64,000 nt of DNA, from assembly GCA_007449985.2 (NCBI GenBank), contig VIIQ02000619.1:1-64000 (forward strand), in the 5' to 3' direction. Under the pieces are notes generated by a model, which saw only the letters and a list, made by a program, of their open reading frames with translations, did no database searches and was not told where the DNA came from. Below are positions 1 through 12,000 of the stretch, in pieces. This DNA is from Desmodesmus armatus. Its lineage: Eukaryota; Chlorophyta; Chlorophyceae; Sphaeropleales; Scenedesmaceae. Position 1 is the first letter of the stretch; each line of letters starts with the position of its first letter. A program made the position numbers and the translations under genes.

Positions 1-3000
1 TGATGAAAGACAAAATGTGTCTTCAAGCACACCAACATGCACCCCAATTGAGTCACAGGCCGGCGCGTAGCGTTGCGTTGAAGGCGGCGGGTGCCGCGTG
101 ATGGTGCGCAGCGGTGGTGGTCCGCAAAAATCTTTGGATGGCTCTGATGAAAGACAAAAAAATGTGTCTTCAAGCACACCAACATGCACCCCAATTGAGT
201 CACAGGCCGGCGCGTAGCGTTGCGTTGAAGGCGGCGGGTGCCGCGTGATGGTGCGCAGCGGTGGTGGTCCGCAAAAAATCTTTGGATGGCTCTGATGAAA
301 GACAAAAATGTGTCTTCAAGCACACCAACATGCAACCCAATTGAGTCACAGGCCGGCGCGTAGCGTTGCGTTGAAGGCGGCGGGTGCCGCGTGATGGTGC
401 GCAGCGGTGGTGGTCCGCAAAAATCTTTGGATGGCTCTGATGAAGACAAAAAATGTGTCTTCAAGCACACCAACATGCACCCCAATTGAGTCACAGGCCG
501 GCGCGTAGCGTTGCGTTGAAGGCGGCGGGTGCCGCGTGATGGTGCGCAGCGGTGGTGGTCCGCAAAAATCTTTGGATGGCTCTGATGCAAGACAAAAAAT
601 GTGTCTTCAAGCACACCAACATGCACCCCAATTGAGTCACAGGCCGGCGCGTAGCGTTGCGTTGAAGGCGGCGGGTGCCGCGTGATGGTGCGCAGCGGTG
701 GTGGTCCGCAAAAAATCTTTGGATGGCTCTGATGAAAGACAAAAAATGTGTCTTCAAGCACACCAACATGCACCCCAATTGAGTCACAGGCCGGCGCGTA
801 GCGTTGCGTTGAAGGCGGCGGGTGCCGCGTGATGGTGCGCAGCGGTGGTGGTCCGCAAAAATCTTTGGATGGCTCTGATGAAAGACAAAAAATGTGTCTT
901 CAAGCACACCAACATGCACCCCAATTGAGTCACAGGCCGGCGCGTAGCGTTGCGTTGAAGGCGGCGGGTGCCGCGTGATGGTGCGCAGCGGTGGTGGTCC
1001 GCAAAAAATCTTTGGATGGCTCTGATGAAAGACAAAAAATGTGTCTTCAAGCACACCAACATGCACCCCAATTGAGTCACAGGCCGGCGCGTAGCGTTGC
1101 GTTGAAGGCGGCGGGTGCCGCGTGATGGTGCGCAGCGGTGGTGGTCCGCAAAAACTTTGGATGGCTCTGATGAAAGACAAAAATGTGTCTTCAAGCACAC
1201 CAACATGCACCCCAATTGAGTCACAGGCCGGCGCGTAGCGTTGCGTTGAAGGCGGCGGGTGCCGCGTGATGGTGCGCAGCGGTGGTGGTCCGCAAAAAAT
1301 CTTTGGATGGCTCTGATGAAAGACAAAAAATGTGTCTTCAAGCACACAACATGCACCCCAATTGATCACAGGCCGGCGCGTAGCGTTGCGTTGAAGGCGG
1401 CGGGTGCCGCGTGATGGTGCGCAGCGGTGGTGGTCCGCAAAAAATCTTTGGATGGCTCTGATGAAAGACAAAAAATGTGTCTTCAAGCACACCAACATGC
1501 ACCCCAATTGAGTCACAGGCCGGCGCGTAGCGTTGCGTTGAAGGCGGCGGGTGCCGCGTGATGGTGCGCAGCGGTGGTGGTCCGCAAAAAATCTTTGGAT
1601 GGCTCTGATGAAAGACAAAAATGTGTCTTCAAGCACACCAACATGCACCCCAATTGAGTCACAGGCCGGCGCGTAGCGTTGCGTTGAAGGCGGCGGGTGC
1701 CGCGTGATGGTGCGCAGCGGTGGTGGTCCGCAAAAAAATCTTTGGATGGCTCTGATGAAAGACAAAAAATGTGTCTTCAAGCACACCAACATGCACCCCA
1801 ATTGAGTCACAGGCCGGCGCGTAGCGTTGCGTTGAAGGCGGCGGGTGCCGCGTGATGGTGCGCAGCGGTGGTGGTCCGCAAAAAATCTTTGGATGGCTCT
1901 GATGAAACAAAAATGTGTCTTCAAGCACACCAACATGCACCCCAATTGAGTCACAGGGCCGCGCGTAGCGTTGCGTTGAAGGCGGCGGGTGCCGCGTGAT
2001 GGTGCGCAGCGGTGGTGGTCCGCAAAAAATCTTTGGATGGCTCTGATGAAGACAAAAAATGTGTCTTCAAGCACACCAACATGCACCCCAATTGAGTCAC
2101 AGGCCGGCGCGTAGCGTTGCGTTGAAGGCGGCGGGTGCCGCGTGATGGTGCGCAGCGGTGGTGGTCCGCAAAAAATCTTTGGATGGCTCTGATGCAAGAC
2201 AAAAAATGTGTCTTCAAGCACACCAACATGCACCCCAATTGAGTCACAGGCCGCGCGTAGCGTTGCGTTGAAGGCGGCGGGTGCCGCGTGATGGTGCGCA
2301 GCGGTGGTGGTCCGCAAAAAATCTTTGGATGGCTCTGATGAAAGACAAAAAATGTGTCTTCAAGCACACCAACATGCACCCAATTGAGTCACAGGCCGGC
2401 GCGTAGCGTTGCGTTGAAGGCCGCGGGTGCCGCGTGATGGTGCGCAGCGGTGGTGGTCCGCAAAAAATCTTTGGATGGCTCTGATGAAAGACAAAAAATG
2501 TGTCTTCAAGCACACCAACATGCACCCCAATTGAGTCACAGGCCGGCGCGTAGCGTTGCGTTGAAGGCGGCGGGTGCCGCGTGATGGTGCGCAGCGGTGG
2601 TGGTCCGCAAAAATCTTTGGATGGCTCTGATGAAAGACAAAAAAAGTGTCTTCAAGCACACCAACATGCACCCCAATTGAGTCACAGGCCGGCGCGTAGC
2701 GTTGCGTTGAAGGCGGCGGGTGCCGCGTGATGGTGCGCAGCGGTGGTGGTCCGCAAAAACTTTGGATGGCTCTGATGCAAGACAAAAATGTGTCTTCAAG
2801 CACACCAACATGCACCCCAATTGAGTCACAGGCCGGCGCGTAGCGTTGCGTTGAAGGCGGCGGGTGCCGCGTGATGGTGCGCAGCGGTGGTGGTCCGCAA
2901 AAAATCTTTGGATGGCTCTGATGAAAGACAAAAAATGTGTCTTCAAGCACACCAACATGCACCCCAATTGAGTCACAGGCCGGCGCGTAGCGTTGCGTTG

Positions 3001-6000
3001 AAGGCGGCGGGTGCCGCGTGATGGTGCGCAGCGGTGGTGGTCCGCAAAAAATCTTTGGATGGCTCTGACGAAAGACAAAAAAGTGTCTTCAAGCACACAC
3101 ATGCACCCCAATTGAGTCACAGGCCGGCGCGTAGCGTTGCGTTGAAGGCCGCGGGTGCCGCGTGATGGTGCGCAGCGGTGGTGGTCCGCAAAAAATCTTT
3201 GGATGGCTCTGATGAAAGACAAAAATGTGTCTTCAAGCACACCAACATGCACCCCAATTGAGTCACAGGCCGGCGCGTAGCGTTGCGTTGAAGGCGGCGG
3301 GTGCCGCGTGATGGTGCGCAGCGGTGGTGGTCCGCAAAAAATCTTTGGATGGCTCTGATGAAACAAAAAATGCGTCTTTCAAAAAGAAAAAAAATCTGTC
3401 TTCAAGCACACCAACATGCACCCCAATTGAGTCACAGGCCGCGCGTAGCGTTGCGTTGAAGGCGCGGGTGCCGCGTGATGGTGCGCAGCGGTGGTGGTCC
3501 GCAAAAAATCTTTGGATGCTCTGATGAAAACAAAAAAATGTCTTTCAAAAAAGAAAAAAAATGTGTCTTCAAGCACACAACATGCACCCCATTGAGTCAC
3601 ACAAATTGAGTCACAGGCCGGCGCGTAGCGTTGCGTTGAAGGCGGCGGGTGCCGCGTGATGGTGCGCAGCGGTGGTGGTCCGCAAAAAATCTTTGGATGG
3701 CTCTGATGCAAGACAAAAAATGTGTCTTCAAGCACACCAACATGCACCCCAATTGAGTCACAGGCCGGCGCGTAGCGTTGCGTTGAAGGCGGCGGGTGCC
3801 GCGTGATGGTGCGCAGCGGTGGTGGTCCGCAAAAAATCTTTGGATGGCTCTGATGAAGACAAAAATGCGTCTTCAAAAAAGAAAAATAATGTGTCTTCAA
3901 GCACACCAACATGCACCCCATTGAGTCACAGGCCGCGCGTAGCGTTGCGTTGAAGGCGGCGGGTGCCGCGTGATGGTGCGCAGCGGTGGTGGTCCGCAAA
4001 AAATCTTTGGATGGCTCTGATGAAAGACAAAAAATGTGTCTTCAAGCACACCAACATGCACCCCAATTGAGTCACAGGCCGGCGCGTAGCGTTGCGTTGA
4101 AGGCCGCGGGTGCCGCGTGATGGTGCGCAGCGGTGGTGGTCCGCAAAAAATCTTTGGATGGCTCTGATGCAAGACAAAAAATGTGTCTTCAAGCACACCA
4201 ACATGCACCCCAATTGAGTCACAGGCCGGCGCGTAGCGTTGCGTTGAAGGCCGCGGGTGCCGCGTGATGGTGCGCAGCGGTGGTGGTCCGCAAAAATCTT
4301 TGGATGGCTCTGATGAAAGACAAAAAATGTCTTCAAGCACACCAACATGCACCCCAATTGAGTCACAGGCCGGCGCGTAGCGTTGCGTTGAAGGCGGCGG
4401 GTGCCGCGTGATGGTGCGCAGCGGTGGTGGTCCGCAAAAAATCTTTGGATGGCTCTGATGAAAGACAAAAATGCGTCTTTCAAAAAAGAAAAAAAAATCT
4501 GTCTTCAAGCACACCACATGCACCCCAATTGAGTCACAGGCCCGCGTAGCGTTGCGTTGAAGGCGCGGGTGCCGCGTGATGGTGCGCAGCGGTGGTGGTC
4601 CGCAAAAAATCTTTGGATGGCTCTGAAAGACAAAAAAAAAATCTTTCAAAAAAGAAAAAAATGTGTCTTCAAGCACACCAACATGCACCCCAATTGAGCA
4701 CACAAAAAAAAAATTGAGTCACAGCCGGCGCGTAGCGTTGCGTTGAAGGCGGCGGGTGCCGCGTGATGGTGCGCAGCGGTGGTGGTCCGCAAAAAATCTT
4801 TGGATGGCTCTGATGCAAGACAAAAAATGTGTCTTCAAGCACACCAACATGCACCCCAATTGAGTCACAGCCGGCGCGTAGCGTTGCGTTGAAGGCGGCG
4901 GGTGCCGCGTGATGGTGCGCAGCGGTGGTGGTCCGCAAAAAATCTTTGGATGGCTCTGATGAAAGACAAAAAATGCGTCTTTCAAAAAGAAAAAATAATG
5001 TGTCTTCAAGCACACCACATGCACCCCAATTGAGTCACAGGCCGGCGCGTAGCGTTGCGTTGAAGGCGGCGGGTGCCGCGTGATGGTGCGCAGCGGTGGT
5101 GGTCCGCAAAAAATCTTTGGATGGCTCTGATGAAAGACAAAAATGTGTCTTCAAGCACACCAACATGCACCCCAATTGAGTCACAGGCCGGCGCGTAGCG
5201 TTGCGTTGAAGGCGGCGGGTGCCGCGTGATGGTGCGCAGCGGTGGTGGTCCGCAAAAAATCTTTGGATGGCTCTGATGAAAGACAAAAATGTGTGTTCAA
5301 GCACACCGGCATGCACCCCAATTGAGTCACAGGCCGGCGCGTAGCGTTGCGTTGAAGGCGGCGGGTGCCGCGTGATGGTGCGCAGCGGTGGTGGTCCGCA
5401 AAAAATCTTTGGATGGCTCTGATGAAAGACAAAAAATGTGTCTTCAAGCACACCAATGCACCCCAATTGAGTCACAGGCCGCGCGTAGCGTTGCGTTGAA
5501 GGCGGCGGGTGCCGCGTGATGGTGCGCAGCGGTGGTGGTCCGCAAAAAATCTTTGGATGGCTCTGATGAAAGACAAAATGTGTGTTCAAGCACACCGGCA
5601 TGCACCCCAATTGAGTCACAGGCCGGCGCGTAGCGTTGCGTTGAAGGCGGCGGGTGCCGCGTGATGGTGCGCAGCGGTGGTGGTCCGCAAAAAATCTTTG
5701 GATGGCTCTGATGAAAGACAAAAATGTGTCTTCAAGCACACCAACATGCACCCCAATTGAGTCACAGCCGGCGCGTAGCGTTGCGTTGAAGGCGGCGGGT
5801 GCCGCGTGATGGTGCGCAGCGGTGGTGGTCCGCAAAAAATCTTTGGATGGCTCTGATGAAGACAAAAATGTGTCTTCAAGCACACCAACATGCACCCCAA
5901 TTGAGTCACAGGCCGGCGCGTAGCGTTGCGTTGAAGGCGGCGGGTGCCGCGTGATGGTGCGCAGCGGTGGTGGTCCGCAAAAATCTTTGGATGGCTCTGA

Positions 6001-9000
6001 TGAAGACAAAAAATGTGTCTTCAAGCACACCAACATGCACCCCAATTGAGTCACAGGCCGGCGCGTAGCGTTGCGTTGAAGGCCGCGGGTGCCGCGTGAT
6101 GGTGCGCAGCGGTGGTGGTCCGCAAAAAATCTTTGGATGGCTCTGATGAAAGACAAAAAATGTGTGTTCAAGCACACCGGCATGCACCCCAATTGAGTCA
6201 CAGGCCGGCGCGTAGCGTTGCGTTGAAGGCGGCGGGTGCCGCGTGATGGTGCGCAGCGGTGGTGGTCCGCAAAAAATCTTTGGATGGCTCTGATGAAAGA
6301 CAAAAAATGTGTCTTCAAGCACACCAACATGCACCCCAATTGAGTCACAGGCCGGCGCGTAGCGTTGCGTTGAAGGCGGCGGGTGCCGCGTGATGGTGCG
6401 CAGCGGTGGTGGTCCGCAAAAAATCTTTGGATAAAAAATCGGATAAAAAAAATCTTTGGATGCTCTGATGAAAGACAAAAAATGTTTTTCAAGCACACCA
6501 ACATGCACCCCAATTGAGTCACAGGCCGCGCGTAGCGTTGCGTTGAAGGCCGGGTGCCGCGTGATGGTGCGCAGCGGTGGTGGTCCGCAAAAAATCTTTG
6601 GATGGCTCTGATGAAAGACAAAAATGCGTCTTTCAAAAAGAAAAAATAATGTGTCTTCAAGCACACCAACATGCACCCCAATTGAGTCACAGGCCGGCGC
6701 GTAGCGTTGCGTTGAAGGCGGCGGGTGCCGCGTGATGGTGCGCAGCGGTGGTGGTCCGCAAAAAATCTTTGGATGGCTCTGATGAAAGACAAAAATGTGT
6801 GTTCAAGCACACCAACATGCACCCCAATTGAGTCACAGGCCGGCGCGTAGCGTTGCGTTGAAGGCGGCGGGTGCCGCGTGATGGTGCGCAGCGGTGGTGG
6901 TCCGCAAAAATCTTTGGATGGCTCTGATGAAAGACAAAAATGTGTGTTCAAGCACACCGGCATGCACCCCAATTGAGTCACAGGCCGGCGCGTAGCGTTG
7001 CGTTGAAGGCGCGGGTGCCGCGTGATGGTGCGCAGCGGTGGTGGTCCGCAAAAAATCTTTGGATGGCTCTGATGAAAGACAAAAAATGTGTCTTCAAGCA
7101 CACCAACATGCACCCCAATTGAGTCACAGGCTGGCGCGTAGCGTTGCGTTGAAGGCGGCGGGTGCCGCGTGATGGTGCGCAGCGGTGGTGGTCCGCAAAA
7201 AATCTTTGGATGGCTCTGATGAAAGACAAAAATGTGTCTTCAGGCACACCAACATGCACCCAATTGAGTCACAGGCCGGCGCGTAGCGTTGCGTTGAAGC
7301 CGCGGGTGCCGCGTGATGGTGCGCAGCGGTGGTGGTCCGCAAAAAATCTTTGGATGGCTCTGATGAAAGACAAAAAATGTGGTTCAAGCACACCAACATG
7401 CACCCCAATTGAGTCACAGGCCGGCGCGTAGCGTTGCGTTGAAGGCGGCGGGTGCCGCGTGATGGTGCGCAGCGGTGGTGGTCCGCAAAAAATCTTTGGA
7501 TGGCTCTGATGAAAGACAAAAAATGTGTCTTCAAGCACACCAACATGCACCCCAATTGAGTCACAGGCCGGCGCGTAGCGTTGCGTTGAAGGCGGCGGGT
7601 GCCGCGTGATGGTGCGCAGCGGTGGTGGTCCGCAAAAATCTTGGAAAAAAATCTGGATAAAAAAAAATCTTTGGATGGCTCTGATGAAAGACAAAAAATG
7701 CGTTTTCAAGCACACCAACATGCACCCCAATTGAGTCACAGGCCGGCGCGTAGCGTTGCGTTGAAGGCGCGGGTGCCGCGTGATGGTGCGCAGCGGTGGT
7801 GGTCCGCAAAAAAATCTTTGGATGGCTCTGATGAAAGACAAAAAATGCTCTTTCAAAAAAAAAAAAAAATCTGTCTTCAAGCACACCACATGCACCCCAA
7901 TTGAGTCACAGGCCGGCGCGTAGCGTTGCGTTGAAGGCGGCGGGTGCCGCGTGATGGTGCGCAGCGGTGGTGGTCCGCAAAAAATCTTTGGATGGCTCTG
8001 ATGAAAGACAAAAATGTGTGTTCAAGCACACCGGCATGCACCCCCATTGAGTCACAGGCCGGCGCGTAGCGTTGCGTTGAAGGCGGCGGGTGCCGCGTGA
8101 TGGTGCGCAGCGGTGGTGGTCCGCAAAAAATCTTTGGATGGCTCTGATGAAAGACAAAAAATGTGTCTTCAAGCACACCAACATGCACCCCAATTGAGTC
8201 ACAGGCCGGCGCGTATTGCGTTGAAGGCGGCGGGTGCCGCGTGATGGTGCGCAGCGGTGGTGGTCCGCAAAAACTTGGATAAAAAATCTGCATAAAAAAA
8301 ATCTTTGGATGGCTCTGATGAAAGACAAAAATGTGTCTTCAAGCACACCAACATGCACCCCAATTGAGTCACAGGCCGGCGCGTAGCGTTGCGTTGAAGG
8401 CGGCGGGTGCCGCGTGATGGTGCGCAGCGGTGGTGGTCCGCAAAAATCTTTGGATAAAAATCTGCATAAAAAAAAATCTTTGATGGCTCTGATGAAAGAC
8501 AAAAAAATGCGTCTTCAAGCACACCAACATGCACCCCAATTGAGTCACAGGCCGGCGCGTAGCGTTGCGTTGAAGGCGCGGGTGCCGCGTGATGGTGCGC
8601 AGCGGTGGTGGTCCGCAAAAAATCTTTGGATGGCTCTGATGAAAGACAAAAAATGCGTCTTTCAAAAAGAAAAAAAAATGGTCTTCAAGCACACCAAATG
8701 CACCCCAATTGAGTCACACCAAAAAAAAAATTGAGTCACAGGCCGCGCGTAGCGTTGCGTTGAAGGCGGCGGGTGCCGCGTGATGGTGCGCAGCGGTGGT
8801 GGTCCGCAAAAAATCTTTGGATGGCTCTGATGAAAGACAAAAAATGCGTCTTTCAAAAAACAAAAAAAATCTGTCTTCAAGCACCCACATGCACCCCAAT
8901 TGAGTCACAGGCGGCGCGTAGCGTTGCGTTGAAGGCGGCGGGTGCCGCGTGATGGTGCGCAGCGGTGGTGGTCCGCAAAAATCTTTGGATAAAAAATCTG

Positions 9001-12000
9001 CATAAAAAAATCTTTGGATGGCTCTGATGAAGACAAAAAATGCGTCTTCAAGCACACCAACATGCACCCCAATTGAGTCACAGGCCGGCGCGTAGCGTTG
9101 CGTTGAAGGCGCGGGTGCCGCGTGATGGTGCGCAGCGGTGGTGGTCCGCAAAAAATCTTTGGATGGCTCTGATGAAACAAAAAATGCGTCTTTCAAAAAA
9201 GAAAAAAATGTGTCTTCAAGCACACCAACATGCACCCCAATTGAGTCACACAAAAAAAAGGTCCGGCCGGCGCGTAGCGTTGCGTTGAAGGCGGCGGGTG
9301 CCGCGTGATGGTGCGCAGCGGTGGTGGTCCGCAAAAAATCTTTGGATGGCTCTGATGAAAGACAAAAAATGCGTCTTTCAAAAAAGAAAAATAATGTGTC
9401 TTCAAGCACACCAACATGCACCCCAATTGAGTCACAGGCCGGCGCGTAGTGTTGCATTGAAGGCGTCGGGTGCCGCGTGATGGTGCGCAGCGGTGGTGGT
9501 CCGCAAAAATCTTTGGATAAAAAAATCTGGATAAGTAAAATCTTTGATGGCTCTGATGAAAGACAAAAAATGCGTCTTCAAGCACACCAACATGCACCCC
9601 ATTGAGTCACAGGCCGGCGCGTAGCGTTGCGTTAAAGGCGGGGGTGCCGCGTGATGGTGCGCAGCGGTGGTGGTCCGCAAAAATCTTTGGATGGCTCTGA
9701 TGAAAGACAAAAAATGCGTCTTTCAAAAAGAAAAAAAATGTGTCTTCAAGCACACCAACATGCACCCCAATTGGTCACAAAAAAAAAAATTGAGTCACAG
9801 GCCGGCGCGTAGCGTTGCGTTGAAGGCGGCGGGTGCCGCGTGATGGTGCGCAGCGGTGGTGGTCCGCAAAAATCTTTGGATGGCTCTGATGCAAGACAAA
9901 AAATGTGTCTTCAAGCACACCAACATGCACCCCAATTGAGTCACAGGCCGGCGCGTAGCGTTGCGTTGAAGGCGGCGGGTGCCGCGTGATGGTGCGCAGC
10001 GGTGGTGGTCCGCAAAAAATCTTTGGATGGCTCTGATGAAAGACAAAAAATGCGTCTTTCAAAAAGAAAAAATAATGTGTCTTCAGCACACCAACATGCA
10101 CCCCAATTGAGTCACAGGCCGGCGCGTAGCGTTGCATTGAAGGCGGCGGGTGCCGCGTGATGGTGCGCAGCGGTGGTGGTCCGCAAAAATCTTTGGATAA
10201 AAAAATCTGGATAAGTAAATCTTTGGATGCTCTGATGAAAGACAAAAAATGCGTCTTCAAGCACACCAACATGCACCCCAATTGAGTCACAGGCCGGCGC
10301 GTAGCGTTGCGTTGAAGGCGGCGGGTGCCGCGTGATGGTGCGCAGCGTGGTGGTCCGCAAAAAATCTTTGGATGGCTCTGATGAAAGACAAAAAATGCGT
10401 CTTCAAGCACACCAACATGCACCCCAATTGAGTCACAGGCCGGCGCGTAGCGTTGCGTTGAAGGCGGCGGGTGCCGCGTGATGGTGCGCAGCGGTGGTGG
10501 TCCGCAAAAAATCTTTGGATGGCTCTGATGAAAGACAAAAAATGTGTCTTCAAGCACACCAACATGCACCCCAATTGAGTCACAGGCCGGCGCGTAGCGT
10601 TGTGTTGAAGGCGGCGGGTGCCGCGTGATGGTGCGCAGCGGTGGTGGTCCGCAAAAAATCTTTGGATGGCTCTGATGAAAGACAAAAATGTGTCTTCAAG
10701 CACACCAACATGCACCCCAATTGAGTCACAGGCCGGCGCGTAGCGTTGCGTTGAAGGCGGCGGGTGCCGCGTGATGGTGCGCAGCGGTGGTGGTCCGCAA
10801 AAATCTTTGGATGGCTCTGATGAAAGACAAAAAATGTGTCTTCAAGCACCCAACATGCACCCCAATTGAGTCACAGGCCGGCGCGTAGCGTTGCGTTGAA
10901 GGCGGCGGGTGCCGCGTGATGGTGCGCAGCGGTGGTGGTCCGCAAAAAATCTTGGGATGGCTCTGATGAAAGACAAAAAATGTGTCTTCAAGCACACCAA
11001 CATGCACCCCAATTGAGTCACAGGCCGGCGCGTAGCGTTGCGTTGAAGGCGGCGGGTGCCGCGTGATGGTGCGCAGCGGTGGTGGTCCGCAAAAAATCTT
11101 TGGATGGCTCTGATGAAAGACAAAAAATGTGTCTTCAAGCACACCAACATGCACCCCAATTGAGTCACAGGCCGGCGCGTAGCGTTGCGTTGAAGGCGGC
11201 GGGTGCCGCGTGATGGTGCGCAGCGGTGTGGTCCGCAAAAAATCTTTGGATGGCTCTGATGAAAGACAAAAAATGTGTCTTCAAGCACACCAACATGCAC
11301 CCCAATTGAGTCACAGGCCGGCGCGTAGCGTTGCGTTGAAGGCGGCGGGTGCCGCGTGATGGTGCGCAGCGGTGGTGGTCCGCAAAAAATCTTTGGATGG
11401 CTCTGATGAAAGACAAAAAATGTGTCTTCAAGCACACCAACATGCACCCCAATTGAGTCACAGGCCGGCGCGTAGCGTTGCGTTGAAGGCGGCGGGTGCC
11501 GCGTGATGGTGCGCAGCGGTGGTGGTCCAAAAAAAAATCTTTGGATGGCTCGGATGAAAGACAAAAAAGCGTCTTTCAAAAAGAAAAAAAAATGTGTCTT
11601 CAAGCACACCAACATGCACCCCAATTGAGTCACAGGCCGGCGCGTAGCGTTGCGTTGAAGGCGGCGGGTGTGCCGCGTGATGGTGCGCAGCGGTGGTGGT
11701 CCGCAAAAAATCTTTGGATGGCTCTGATGCAAGACAAAAAATGTGTCTTCAAGCACACCAACATGCACCCCAATTGAGTCACAGGCCGGCGCGTAGCGTT
11801 GCGTTGAAGGCCGCGGGTGCCGCGTGATGGTGCGCAGCGGTGGTGGTCCGCAAAAATCTTTGGATGGCTCTGATGAAGACAAAAAATGCGTCTTTCAAAA
11901 AGAAAAAAAAAATCTGTCTTCAGCACACCAACATGCACCCCAATTGAGTCACAGGCCGGCGCGTAGCGTTGCGTTGAAGGCGGCGGGGCCGCGTGATGGT

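Noticed and set aside
491..2317. 608-codon minus-strand open frame in the satellite (also 5035-7113 and others)
   Set aside because: The unit length is near a multiple of three and lacks stops in some frames, so long frames arise automatically. Frame changes every few units as unit length varies, and there is no start context or domain.
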